This document shows, piece by piece, positions 50,445 through 62,950 of a stretch of 64,000 bases of DNA (its first letter is position 1; each line of letters starts with the position of its first letter). Source of the stretch: Druceiella hillmani (lineage: Eukaryota; Arthropoda; Insecta; Lepidoptera; Hepialidae); the NCBI GenBank assembly GCA_039881145.1, contig JAYKKI010000133.1, positions 3,056,501 to 3,120,500 of the forward strand. Reading direction: 5' to 3'. Below the pieces are notes generated by a model. It worked only from the letters and a program-made list of their open reading frames with translations, was not told where the DNA came from and made no database searches. A program made the translations under genes and the position numbers.

Positions 50445-51480
50445 CTATTGGGGACAGTGCATTTTGATAAAATCAAAAATTTCTATAGGCGTTGCTTGAC
50501 TGTCCTTGAGCCAATGTTACTGTCCGAAAATTTTTCAAATAAATCACCATCAATACTTGACTTAGACTTCACTTTCATTTTTTTTTCACTGCAGGACAAT
50601 GCTTCATCAAATTTTCTCTATTTTCATTGTTTTGTAATGTCGAACAAGAAACTTCACTTTATGTATGCACTTCGTGAAAACCTTCTTTTACAGGAATATA
50701 TAGAGTATCCAATTAAAAAAAGTCCTCTACAAACATTTTCTTTGGGACATCTATTGGTTTATCAACAGCTGCTTTTCTCAATAGGCACTTAATGTGTCTT
50801 AGTCGTATTTTGGACTTGAAAAATGGCTACACATTAAGTTCTGATACTATTTCAATTGCTGTTGCAATAGTTTGTTCGTTTGTCTAAATTTCATATACTT
50901 AACAAAATTGGTAATTAACCGCCTTAACGCTTTCAATTGAGGCATACTAGCGGACATTGCTTCATTTTCTCAGTGAGAAAATTTTCATATGTTCGTGTAA
51001 AATTTTCCATGTAATTACTAATGTCGCAAATAAATTGAAAATTTTTTGCGAGATTCCAAAGGTTTTTTCTTTTGGAATCTTGCAAACAATTTTCATTTTT
51101 TACTATTGATTTTGCAGTGTCGCATAGGGCTAACTTCTAACTATGACATCCACATGGTACAAAAATTGCGGATTTAGGTGAGAATTTCTCTTCAGTACTC
51201 CATTGCAATTCCCCCTTATGTTCGCACCATTATGGTATATATGTCCTCTTCAATTGTTAATATTAAGACCGTGATAATTCAATATCTTTAAAACAGCTTA
51301 TGTAAAATCTGCACATGTTGTATCGTTGATTTTCAAAAGTGGAAAAAAATCTTTGATCTTCGCGACACCTTCAGTTATATCGACGCACTTCAATTGCAAT
51401 GAAAATTGCGTTGTATAATTTATATTAGGAGCGCTATTAACTATGACTGCATACTATGAGTCCACTATGCGAGATATTTC
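50445..51480 (-). pseudogene. hAT-type transposase relic, ZMYM1-like
   Basis: Minus-strand frames, in order, resemble transposase-derived proteins annotated as zinc finger MYM-type 1-like. TTQFSLQLKCVDI and LLKINDTTCADFT come first, then VLKILNYHGLNINN, followed by HNGANIRGNCNGVLKR (like 'DGA.NM.G...GVQ'). FVPCGCHS (51,141-51,160), with ALCDTAKSIVK after a stop, and then ENFLTEKMKQCP come next. IRLRHIKCLLRKAAVDKPID, VPKENVCRGLF (about 50,726-50,763) and SSIDGDLFEKFSD close it. Multiple stops and frameshifts show it is dead. The zinc finger N-terminus and the final dimerisation segment are not seen. The 114-residue plus-strand frame at 50,448-50,792 is its antisense. Confidence 0.82.
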
Positions 51481-52439
51481 TATAGGTTTAATTTTAGTGC
51501 AATTAGTTCTTTTATTTTATTAATCATCCAAATCGATTTTCATTGAATATTTCGCGTCCCCTTAAATGATAGGGAACATGCTTGGCACTGAAGAAACTAA
51601 CCACCGACATCGAATATTTTCTTTACTTGAAATTTTTGAAGTTTGGGAAATTCACTTACGTGAACTATGTGAAGTTAACATGATTTATACTCATATCCAA
51701 TACTTCTGATTACATAACTAAGTCAGACACGTTGTAATGTTCAGTTACGTTTATAGCAATATTTTGTGAGTGAGAATTTGATAATGTATGTTGATTTTAA
51801 CTCGCGGAAAACTCGGCGATTCATGCAATCGATTCACTGATCACGTTAAATAGATGTTTGGCTTGTTAGTGTCTAATTATTTAGAATATTTAGAAATTTT
51901 TAACAATAATCGTCTTCAAAATTTTAATTTCAAATGCATACTTTTGAAGTACTCGGATGAGAATTTTTGTAACGTATATGTTAATAATCATATATTTTCA
52001 GCATGTTTAAAACTTTGTATTTTCCACCTTTTCCTTTAGGATTTCTGGAACTTAAAAATGTTTCTTAAATTTTTCTTTCGTATTTTCCATTTTAATCTTA
52101 TGTGCCATTTGCCATTGTGTAGTATATTGTTTGGATGGTCCATTTAGCACTGTTGCCTTTAAAATAAAGAAAAATAACTGTTATTAATTATAGAATCTGA
52201 AATCAATGAAAAAAACATAGCGCTTTGATCTTATTGTCTAACATTGCGATGATATTTCATCAACATTTACCAGAAAGTTGAAAATAATATCATATCACAC
52301 GCCTTACGGCAAATACTTTATATTTCACAGGTAGTAAAACCAAATATGTTAATATTCACAACTATTTACTTTAGCATTATCAAATAGTTCAGCAACAATG
52401 TATTGAAATGTACGAACATCTTAGTTGACCAATAAGCAA
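51481..52439. other. Interval between the two hAT relics
   Basis: AT-rich minus-strand frames with no secure assignment. It could hold the degraded front of the ZMYM1-like element or the degraded end of the neighbouring one. Confidence 0.4.
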
Positions 52440-53510
52440 CTTTGTAAATTATGTCACAGCTTTGAAAATTATGCCACAGCTTTGCAAATTATGTCGCAGG
52501 CTACGACAACAGTCTTTTCCCTGCAATTTCTTGTTGAATATATTCATGTACTTTGTAATATTGGCCAAAAATGCAAGACCACATAACCACGTTTCATTTT
52601 TAAATAAATTTCTCTCAGCAGGCATTGATTGTTTTTCTTCTAAAAATACACTCTCTCAATAGTTTCATCTCTTCACAGCTAGGGAACAGTACATTGAAAA
52701 TGTAATTTTCCCGATTTATTGATTTCGTCCTCAAATGAAATTCTAAATGTTCTTCAAAGGAACTCTCTTCAGGCTTTAATGTACTTCATGCAGATTACTA
52801 CAGGGTCAATAATTTGATCAAACTTCGTATCTGTGTCCCGATATAGATGATACAATTATACGAAAATTATCGCCGCATTAAAAATTTTTCCAACAAAACA
52901 ACACAGGTATTAGTTTTATCCGCCATTGTCGGTTCTTCAGTATAACTTCATCAGTAGAAACAGAGTTAATAGTCCCTAGTGCAATCCCTTTGTTTCAACA
53001 CATTCCTTGATTTTCGTAAATATGTCCTTTGTCGTAATTGTATTTCAAGCTGGAAAAGCTCCAGAGAATCTTGAAATATGTTGACATTTTCATGAACACA
53101 CCTTACGAATACGGCTGACTGTGAGATATTCGTCAAATCATAAGTTTCATCCAACATTAATGAAAAGTAGTTTTACATATCTATAGTCAAAATAACGGAA
53201 ACAGTTATTCCCGTTATTTGGCTGCTAGTATCATTTGACATATTTTCCACTTGCCTTATGACAATGTTCCTTGAAAGTGAAATACTTCCTGCTTTAATTT
53301 TCAAATTTGTATCATTGCAGTTTTGTGAAAAAGTCGATAAAGCCTCTTTCACAATTTCCCCATTAGAAGAAGGCCTTTTGCTTCTGGCACAAAAATAATT
53401 ACATCTCGAACTATTAATTCACCACAGATTCAAGTAAGTTGTTTTGTTTTTCAAATAAATGCTGGTGGCAAAATACAATTTTTTTTTGCCTAAACTCAAC
53501 TCTAAGAGCA
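52440..53510 (-). pseudogene. hAT-type transposase relic, GTF2IRD2/ZBED5-like
   Basis: The minus strand shows QHLFEKQNNLLESVVN, then RSKRPSSNGEIVKEAL and ISLSRNIVIRQVENMSND, then FSLMLDETYDLTNISQ with SAVFVRCVHENVN. This matches the conserved block of hAT-derived proteins in which an acidic 'LDES.D' is followed by 'AQL.IF.RGV...F'. INSVSTDE follows (like 'S.TTDGAP'), and later ETWLCGLAFLANITKYMNIF with NKKLQGKD (about 52,593-52,505), another hallmark block. Stops and frameshifts occur throughout, and no terminal inverted repeats were identified. The 66-residue plus-strand frame at 52,462 is antisense. Confidence 0.85.
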
Positions 53511-56500
53511 CTTCTGTTTACTCCCTGATATATTTTATATATAGCTACTATTAGTAGTTAAAATAAAAAATATCAGAAATGAAAATAAACCTAGGCATTT
53601 GGAAAATTTTAAGTAAATATTTCCCCTTAATTGGATTAGTCATAATTTCTATTATCTAGAGAGTTTTTTAATACTGAAAGGAATTGAGCCCTGAATTCCA
53701 ATATCCAAACCAAATATACCGCTAGGAAAATTTACAATTTTCCATGTTTACATACCGATTTTTGAAAATCCATTAATGATTTAAATGCTATTATCAATTT
53801 TAGTTCAAACCTCCGAACTTAATTTTTTGGAAAAAAAAAGAAAAGTTTACTAGCGATATAACTCCTTCAAGCACTATTTTTTTAAGTTAATTATGTTGAC
53901 ATTAATCTAATAATAAATTTTCAAATAATGTTTGTTTTACTCCAAAATTCCATACAGTAAGTCCTCAACAAAATATTACTGGTTAATTAGTCTCAAACTT
54001 AATTCAAATAGAACCAAGATATTATTGCAACTAAAACAATGTAGAGATAATTTTTTCATATTTTAACAGTTTCCTAAAAAATAACTACACGTATGTACTT
54101 TTCAATGAATATGGCATGATGAATTGGCAATGATGAAAATAAGCAATATCGATTTTGAATCTTAACGTAAATTCTTATATAAATATCGGAACCAATAATA
54201 AAAAAATCCTATTCTAATCTTTTATTCTTCCACAGTCTCTCTCATATATTTTATTACATGTTCTCTAATTTGTTTTGACATTGTAACGTACAATATTACA
54301 TTGCAACGTACAATATAACAACTTCCTATATTCTTTGCCATAATGTGCAGTGTAGGTAAAGGGATAAAATCAATGAAATCATTCTGCAGCTTTGCTTGTA
54401 AACTGCAGATGGCTGAGTCAAAAATTTGCGTGTTGATTAATTGAACCGACTTATTTCAGGTCATTAGACACTACCCTGAAATTAGTCACGATAAAGTGTT
54501 ATCTTAAAAAGATATAAGATAAAATCTCTTAAATATAATCATTTTCTGGGTATTACTTTGCCGGTTAAAGCCATAAAAACTATTCACCCCGGCAAAATTC
54601 AATAAGATGTAATATTAAATAAATCCAAAAGCATAGCTCTAACTCACTCATCTGCACCGCTTTAACAAGGTTCTGCAAGAACATGCCTACTTTTATCGCA
54701 TTACTTTTTAAGGATATCTTTTTAACGAGGAACTTGGCCCTTTTAACGGAAAAGTCTTTGATGGGATTTAATTTCTTTTTGTCGTGTTTTTTTACCTGTT
54801 GACTGACCCATGCACGAATGTTAATCTTTCGTCTAGATTTTTTTTATTCACTGTTTAATTTTCTTGCGTTCCACCATATTGGACTTCAAAAATAGTTATT
54901 TTTAGGAACAGTCTACGGAGATTAACTGTTTTAGTAGGTCGTTTTATAAATTTTATGAAAGAAAATGTTATCTCCACGAGTTTTGTTCGGTTTTCCTTTC
55001 TAAATGTAATATTAAAGGATTGTAACTTTAGAAATGTGCCTTTTTTATTGAAAATAACAGGGCATTTTATGAACTATATTTCTCCCTAATATTAAATCTA
55101 GAGAAACTGATACGCAAAAATAAGATTTATTTTATTCCATCATTATAAATATTTTAGTGAAATTCTTCTAGCGAGTGATTGGCGAAAGATGATCGTATAC
55201 ATATCTTGTATGCAAAAAGTTTCTTGATTTTGCTTTTTACAGATGATTTGAAAATAAACTTAGTTTGCGAAAAAATATATGTATATTATTCGAGTTAATC
55301 CAGTTTAATATAAAGCAATGTAATTTGCAGATCTCTTGGCCAAAACTATTTTAATAAGTCAAACTTACGAATTTTCTTAAAATAAAATATCATCTCTTTT
55401 TCAATATTTCTTTACTTTCTATGGTAATAATTATAAAAGTTATTCGTTTCTTATTTATAATTAGATAATTTTTAGAAATAAAATATGTATTGCTTTTAAG
55501 GTTTAAAATGAGCAAACTCAACTATGTGTGAACAGTCGTCCAAAACACCAATGAAATAGATCCATTTCAAAATATTTTTGTGAAATAAACTTTTTAAATT
55601 GTTTGTGAAGGGTGTCATAATAAGACAAGAATAAATAATGCACAAATAGATTAAAAAAAATTAAAATGACTTGCCTAATCCTTGACTTGAGCTAAATTAT
55701 TTTTAAGCTTTATGTATATGGAATAAAACGGCGTTAAATTGGAAAAAATCGTTAATTTTACACTATAAAAATATAAATGTTGGCAATTAATTGATTAGCT
55801 ATGCAATGGATAGTAGACTTATTTAAGCATATTGAGAAAAATATTTTCTTTCTTGAATCATCAATCTCCTGACTTTTTACATAACGTTTTAATTTAATTT
55901 TAATTAAAAATAAATAACGTTTTTGAAATGTTTTAAGCACTGTTTTTTTCAGTTCTAACGTTTAAGATTTGAAATGAAACAGAGTATATAGTTACAATGC
56001 CATTACATTTTAAAATAAATTGCGGTTACCTATTTTACGCTTGGTTACAATTTGAATCCAATGACTTTGTAACAGATAGCACATTGTTTGTTAATTGTAT
56101 GAAAAAGTTATAATTCATCAATATGAATAGTGATTGTTGTACCTTTGAAATGCGTCACTGGTCTGCACTTCTTTCTGAATGCCCCATTTTCCGCACCATG
56201 TCACCTTTTGCCGAGTTTCATTAAAAATATATACATATTTAATAATTGATGTACAGTACTACGGCGGTCTAATATAATCTAACATAAATAGTTATTTTTT
56301 TGCTTTAAGGAAAATGATTGATATTACTTTAACTTTTGAGTTATAAAATTTTATAAGTTTTTTCATTAATATTTTAACATCTCAAAACCGTTCAACCATT
56401 ATTCTTTTTAAAGTTTTTCTGGCTGTTATATTACATTCTTGGGTTCGACATAATTATAAATAAATCAAGCAAAACATATACTAATTTCAAAAATTACCTT

Positions 56501-59500
56501 TTCGAATATATCAGCCGTACCTAAAAGAGGAAAACGATATTTTCTTACAAAAAATATTGGTTATTTACATATTTGACTTTAAATAGTGTAAAAGGCTCGT
56601 ATGCCTTCTAATATTATATAGCCTGTTTATTTCAGCACATCTGATTTATTTTATCCCGTTTGGAAAAAGGATATTTATAGCTTTCTTTCAAACTTTAATT
56701 GTTCCGTTGTTTTATCAAATTTAAATAACCCAAGCTATATATATCGTGACACCCAAACTGAGTGTTTGGGCCAACCAATTTAAATGAAGGAAAAAAGTAA
56801 GCGAAAACCACTGCCGCTTATATTATTCAAACCAAAGCAATTTTAATTTATCAAGTTTTCCGACGTTAAAGGTATTATTATTACTTTTGTAAGTTAATAG
56901 CGTAAAATGGTGAACGGTGCTTGATTAAAATATTTTCCGCAAACAAATTTCCAATCACAAAATATCAGGCGACGCAACAACTTTATTTACAAAAGGTGGT
57001 AAAAAGGGAATAAATTTTCACCGCCTTTGATTTACCGTTAATTTATTATTCAGTTTTTGTAGGTACGTTATAAACCGAATTACTTAGAAAATATTTAACA
57101 AGGTAAAATATTCCAAATTAATTTTAAGCGGTAACTCTGTTACTGGTTCACGTAGTTCAAACTTTTACACATTTACCAGAATACGGTTCAAGCGAACTTT
57201 TAAATAAACGCAACGCGTAAAGCTTAAAGCTGTGCATGATGATAACATGAATGCAAAGTATTGTTAACGGTTTGGTCAATTACGAAACTTTAGAAATTTT
57301 TGTTTTCCTTAAAGATTTCTTTTTCAAGATTGTATCGCTATATCTAATGAAATACTTTGTTTCAGAATATAATTTTCGCATATTAGTTACCAATTTTAAA
57401 TTTATGAAAACTACGAGCTATAATTCCAGCCAGTACGTTAACTTTATTTTTCGGAATTGTTTTTATACGCCCATGTTTGCTAGTTTTCAATTTTCTTTTG
57501 ATCTTGCTTCGTGACATAAAGCTATAAGTAATTATGTTTTAACTAGCAAAGATATCTTATGACATTTCTAAATATTTTACCATAAAAATATAAATTAAAT
57601 CATTACCAAATTTTATATTATATTTTGTTTTCTTTTGTCATTCATAATACAGAATTGATTAAACTTATACTTCCTGATTTTTTGGGCAAGAAATTGATAT
57701 AAAATTTAAGTAAATGCGCTTAGTTTTGAGATTAATATACAAAAAAATATTGATAATATAAATGGACGTCCAAAGAGTGTGCCGCAGTTTCCGCACATAA
57801 AAAATGTGTAGAATTGACTTAATTACTAGTTATGAGTAAAAGAATAAAGAAGAAGACTTTCATTGAAATGACAAAGAAGAAGACTTGCATTTGTAGTGCC
57901 AATTTTAAAGTGGATATTTAATTTTCTTTAAATTTCCTCACATTGCCTTATTTATAATTTTACTCATATACTAGTGAAAATTTTGTCCCAATTTTCTAAT
58001 GCAATTTTGACGTCTCTCAGATTTATAGACTATTGAAAATTAAGCCGCTTTCTATACAAAACAAAAAGTAGATATCGATAAGAGATTTGCCCCAAAATAT
58101 TATATTTTTCAAATGTTTGCTTCAATTTGAAATAATAAATTTGAGAATCGCTTTAGTTAGATCCTATGCGACCAGTGGTATGTGAAACGAAATGGAAAAC
58201 AATATGCTTTTGTTAACATTTAACCTGGAATGTGAGTGAAACCGGCTAAATGTAAATCTGACTCACCTATTGAAGGTACCTCCTTTAAATTGAAATTTCT
58301 TCGCTTATCACTAATATGGACTTCCCCGTTAAGAAATTTCTTATGCTATCGAATATAATTAAGTACAGATTATATTTTTTACTGATTCACGGCAAAAAAT
58401 AAGACAATAATTATTGCGATGGTCATATACATGTAAAATTTTAACCAAATGAATGCCATTTATATAAAGATTGACAATCCTCTAAAATTGTAATAAAAAT
58501 ATGTTATAAACAGTGTACTGGACTAAAATGCTGTTTAAATATTACGGTAATTTAATTAATATGCGTTCATTTTATTGTCCCAACATAACTGTATTACTTT
58601 TCTTGATAATATTTTTGCGTGATCTCAATTATAAAATAAAATTCAAACTTTATGAGCGGAAAATTTCAGGCACTTGAATGAATCTTTCTAAAACGTGAAA
58701 AATGCATTGTTTTTCTACGCAACGCCAACAGGCCGAGAACATTCTAAAGCTTTTATCAGTTTATATTCCACATTTAAACGTGCGGTTACTATAATTTTTT
58801 AGCGTATCCATGTCAGAAATAAAAACAAAGATGATATTTTTAAACATATTTAACATAATAATAATTAAGTGAACGTAATTCAGTTTTTTCTTCTTAAGAG
58901 TTCGTTTCAGTGGATATTGATAAACTTTTGTGAGTGTTTTAAGTTATTGTGCAATATTTAAAAAAATTCGAAAATTTATTTTATTCCGCAAACGATAATG
59001 AATCTAACAAATTGATTCTGAGACCGTATAGATGTATTTATTAGAATTGCATTAGTATGAGTGGTGTATGATGATGCATCGTTTACAACACATAAGAGGT
59101 GAATGAAAATAAAGACAGCATTCTCGTTAGAAGTCAACTATGTTTACATAAAATTAAAAGAAAATATTACTCAGGAGTTAGTAAATGTGAGTTAAACTCA
59201 TTTGTGATATCACCAATAGATGAATTTGTAAAGTAAGTTATAATTTTAATCTCAACATGCTATTAGATTTATATCTATATATCGAGAGCAGTGCGGAAAT
59301 TTTCAAGAAAATTGGCAAGTCGAGAATTAATTTTAACATTACGAAAAAAAAAACAATATTCCGTTCTAAAACTATTCTTTATACGAATATACTCTATTGT
59401 GTATATACTACTCACACTCTTAGAGAACCTGAGTTTTATTACCCATTTTTGTCTGGGGTACATAAAAATGTCGATAATGAAGCATTGTAAAAAATATGCG

Positions 59501-60214
59501 TAATTATAATAAAACAGACAGAATAATAAAGGCGTTAAGAAAAACTTATATAACATTACGGACACAAATATGACTAGAATATTCTAAAGCAACCTACGAC
59601 AAGGCAATAATGTATATTTACAAAAACAGTATGTTTACAAAAATAAGGCACTCTCAGTGGGAAAGAGTTAGGTATACATGGTTTAGTTTAAGCAGTGAAA
59701 TCGCAATTTCTAACGGTTCAGGTAGGTAATTCGACAGTAAAATGGGTCAAAAAAAGATTTAGGTCTCTGTTGTCAAGACGTGATTAGGGATATATTTATC
59801 TGGGTTATTAAGGAAGGCAACAGTAAATGTTTCATGGCAATAAGAAAATCATAAATGAAGAATTTAGTTTTTCTTATTACCAAATTTCTTACAAAATTTC
59901 GTTAAAATATAAAACAATGTGAAATTTTGACAAATAGAACTATAAAAAAGTTTTAATTGAGTACTATTTTATTAAATATTATGGACAAGTAAACTGTACG
60001 CTAATGTACATACCGAAATGAACTATTTTGGAACCTTTCAATAAATGATGAATCAATAAACCAACACACGTTCATAATATCCCATAAGGTATTCCGTTTG
60101 GACTTTCCATGACGCATAATCTAAAATCAAAATAATTCTGGAGAAATCAGTAGATCTATCGCAGAAAAATAGATGTAAGCATTTAAATTTTGGGTATCTA
60201 GGAAGCGATTTACT
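53511..60214. other. AT-rich region without recognised genes
   Basis: Chance frames up to 96 codons only. No tandem array and no large repeat shared with the rest of the window was noticed. Confidence 0.5.
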
Positions 60215-60471
60215 AATGGAATATATTTGGCATTAATTTGGTAGAAATTTATTATGCACAATTGTACGTCATGTAGTATTATTTCTACTTTCTTAAAATT
60301 CTTTACCACAGCCTAGGTTTCCGTGTATTACATCTTCAGTTGGGCTATTAGCCAAGATCTGCTAATAGCCAATCGGAAGATGTTGTAATACAACGGAACC
60401 TAGGTCGTGGTAAAGAACTTAAAGAAAATAGAAATAATATACATCTCGTAGTTTCATTTAATTGTGAAGCT
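60215..60471 (-). mobile_element. Foldback MITE copy F (about 257 bp)
   Basis: The long tail is at the left (ggaatatatttggcattaat) and the short end at the right (catttaattgtgaag), so it is inverted relative to copies A, B and D. The palindrome centre is eroded (gctattagccaagatctgct). The flanking direct repeat is only 7 exact bases, atttact (60,208-60,214 and 60,472-60,478), with one differing base on each side if 9 are assumed. Confidence 0.88.
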
Positions 60472-61540
60472 ATTTACTGTCGGGTTTATGACGGAAACGA
60501 TAATTATAATGAGCCCATTCATGAAATTTCGTTTTATGGCTAAATCATACAAACTTTTTTGACGTATGTTTTAAAAATGATGCTTACATTTGCCATGCTT
60601 TTCAACAATTCAAAGATGATTTAGGTCGAAAAAAGAGACAAATAAATAAATGTAGATATTAATTGACCAACGGCGTGGGTTGAATTCGGACGGTCTGGAA
60701 TTACTTTGAAATTTCTGTAGCGACGCTCTGGCAAATCGCTTTTAAAAGTTGTAATTTTATAATAAGCTTGTTAAAGTTTCCAACCGGAAATAACTTTGTG
60801 ATTTAAATTTATTTGATGTAGGAGTGAAACAGACGTCCTTTTTTGTGGCTTGAAAAAACAATAATATTTCACCGAACGGGTTGTTAACTTCTTAATTAAA
60901 TCATAAGAGTTAGCTGAATGATTTAAAAATGAGAATATAAAATTGTTTTTCTTTCTTACTGTCGTCCATAGTCATAGTAACAACTCACGTTCTGTAGTGC
61001 ATTCAGATCAATTTGATTGACTATTTCATTCATGCGACTAATCATATGGTTGGACTAAGCAAAGGAGTCGGACTATTAGAGACCTACTATAATTGAATTT
61101 GTTCAATTGCTAAGTATATTTCCATCATTTCCTCAGTGGGGTAGGTAGATATGAAAGAACGCTACATACTTTTACTACATATATGTTTTAATACTATATA
61201 CCTATATGCGACAGTGATTATTTCGAAAGGTTTTCATATCATCGTGGAGTACAGTATGGAGAGTTGCATGTAATTAATTTAGATGTAATATCATATAGGT
61301 TGTTCAGTGTATTTTTGAAATATAAATGTAAGATACTTTCATTACAAAAAACATATATTATATGGGAAATATTAATATGTGAAATTAAGCAAAAAATTTA
61401 ATTCCAATGGTTAAACGTTTCCAAAAGCGAGGCTATTATCAATTCCTATAACTTGGAAACGCGTTGATCAATTTCCATTATTCTTTTCTTGTCTGGAAGG
61501 AACTTTTCGATAGGTTCCGTGTAAATATGGTCACGATTTC

Positions 61541-62310
61541 ATAGTGGAATCTGAAGATGTACTGAGGTACTATTCAACAGACGAGGGTACAACACCTTTA
61601 AGAGAATATTGGAACCAAATTTGAACTCATTTAACTTGTATTTATAAGTACTTTAGTCACAGATAATGGTAATTGCCTCATTGTGGAGCTAGAAGGTGGT
61701 GAAAGCATTTCTCAAAAAGGAAGTAAATATTTTGAATTAGGTTTATTTGATTTATCTTGACGAGATTTTGTTAATAAATTTTGACAAGAGTCTGATAATG
61801 GAGCAAGAAGGTGATGACAGGAACTCCTAAACAGCGAGAAATAGATTTATAATTTTTAAACTGCTTTGATATTTCTTGTTGATTTTTTTTTTGGTTACAA
61901 GTAATGACCAGAGACTGATAATGGAGCCGAAAGTCGGTCAGAGTATGACTCAAAAATGAGGGGTAGTTTTATTGAGTTTACGCTCGTTTAATTTATCTTG
62001 ACTAGTTCTTGGATCATAAATGTAGCCAAGGTCTGATATTTGAATCTGAAGCCTGTGATACAAATTTCTCAATGACGAAAAGTTAATTCACAGATTTTAA
62101 CTTGTTTGTATTGTCGCGTTTACAAAATATGCAAAGAATTTGTTGATAGTGCCGGTAGGTGATATATGAACCATTTAACGTTGAAGTGTGATAGAGTCTC
62201 ATGGTGAAACTGAAAATAGGAAAATAGGCTTTGAGCTAGTTTCACTTTTCTTATGAGTTATTTTTTCATAAATTCTGGCATTGCTCTGATGATGGAGTTA
62301 AAAATTGTTG
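61541..62310 (+). repeat. Degenerate ~115-123 bp tandem array
   Basis: Units start with forms of ctgataatggagc (about 61,677, 61,792, 61,915 and 62,033; weaker ones near 61,545, 62,196 and 62,285). They share a gaaggtggtga-ag word, a ctcaaa-a-gag word and tttaatttatcttgac. The same word order occurs at 28,336-28,570, so this is a dispersed family. Confidence 0.6.
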
Positions 62311-62776
62311 GCAGAAAATCGTCAGTTGTGAACGCACGTGTACTCAAAATATATGTAAATTCAAAAACACTGACTCTCTTGGAGCACGTTCTTCCTGTAG
62401 TTTGTTGCTTATGCGTTGGTGATTAAACTAAATCTCGAGCGAGAAGATTTTTTGCAAAGATGATCGTTAATTACACTGGAACGAATTGCACGTTGGTGAT
62501 AAATAACAGATGATGTATCGAACTATGTTAATTTTCAGCTTCTAAATAGATTATTTTTTTTTGGCGAAAACGATGAAATTCTTTCATTTTCAATAACTAT
62601 GTTTCGCTATGTTCAAGAGTCTCTGCAGAACGAGACTTTGAATTATGTGCTTCATTTTTCTTGAGTCAAAGTTTTCTTTCGGTTTTGGTTTTGCAAATAT
62701 GGATACTTCTTCCAGCAAACCGTTGGATTTTACAGTCTAACCATGTAGAAAGAGAAATGCAAGCTAGCATTTAATT

Positions 62777-62820
62777 AATATATATATATATATATAGATA
62801 TATATATTTATTTAAATATA

Positions 62821-62884
<64 letters not shown>
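62777..62884. repeat. (TA)n microsatellite
   Basis: TA runs with a few tagata, tattta and tgtaca interruptions. Confidence 0.95.
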
Positions 62885-62885
<1 letters not shown>

Positions 62886-62914
62886 GCCCACCCAAACAAA
62901 TCGTGAACGCTTTT

Positions 62915-62950
62915 AACAGGCTTTTGGTTTATCCAAACCAAAAGCCTGTT
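62915..62950 (+). other. Perfect 16-bp stem hairpin
   Basis: aacaggcttttggttt, loop atcc, then aaaccaaaagcctgtt. Thirty bases beyond a (TA)n tract. The rest of the window to 64,000 shows only AT-rich sequence with chance frames. Confidence 0.92.

Noticed and set aside
50448..50792. 114-residue plus-strand open frame
   Set aside because: It lies antisense to a recognisable ZMYM1-like transposase block; composition is AT-driven.
57251..57514. 87-residue plus-strand frame
   Set aside because: Phe/Lys/Asn/Tyr-rich composition as expected for chance frames in AT-rich DNA; no motif.
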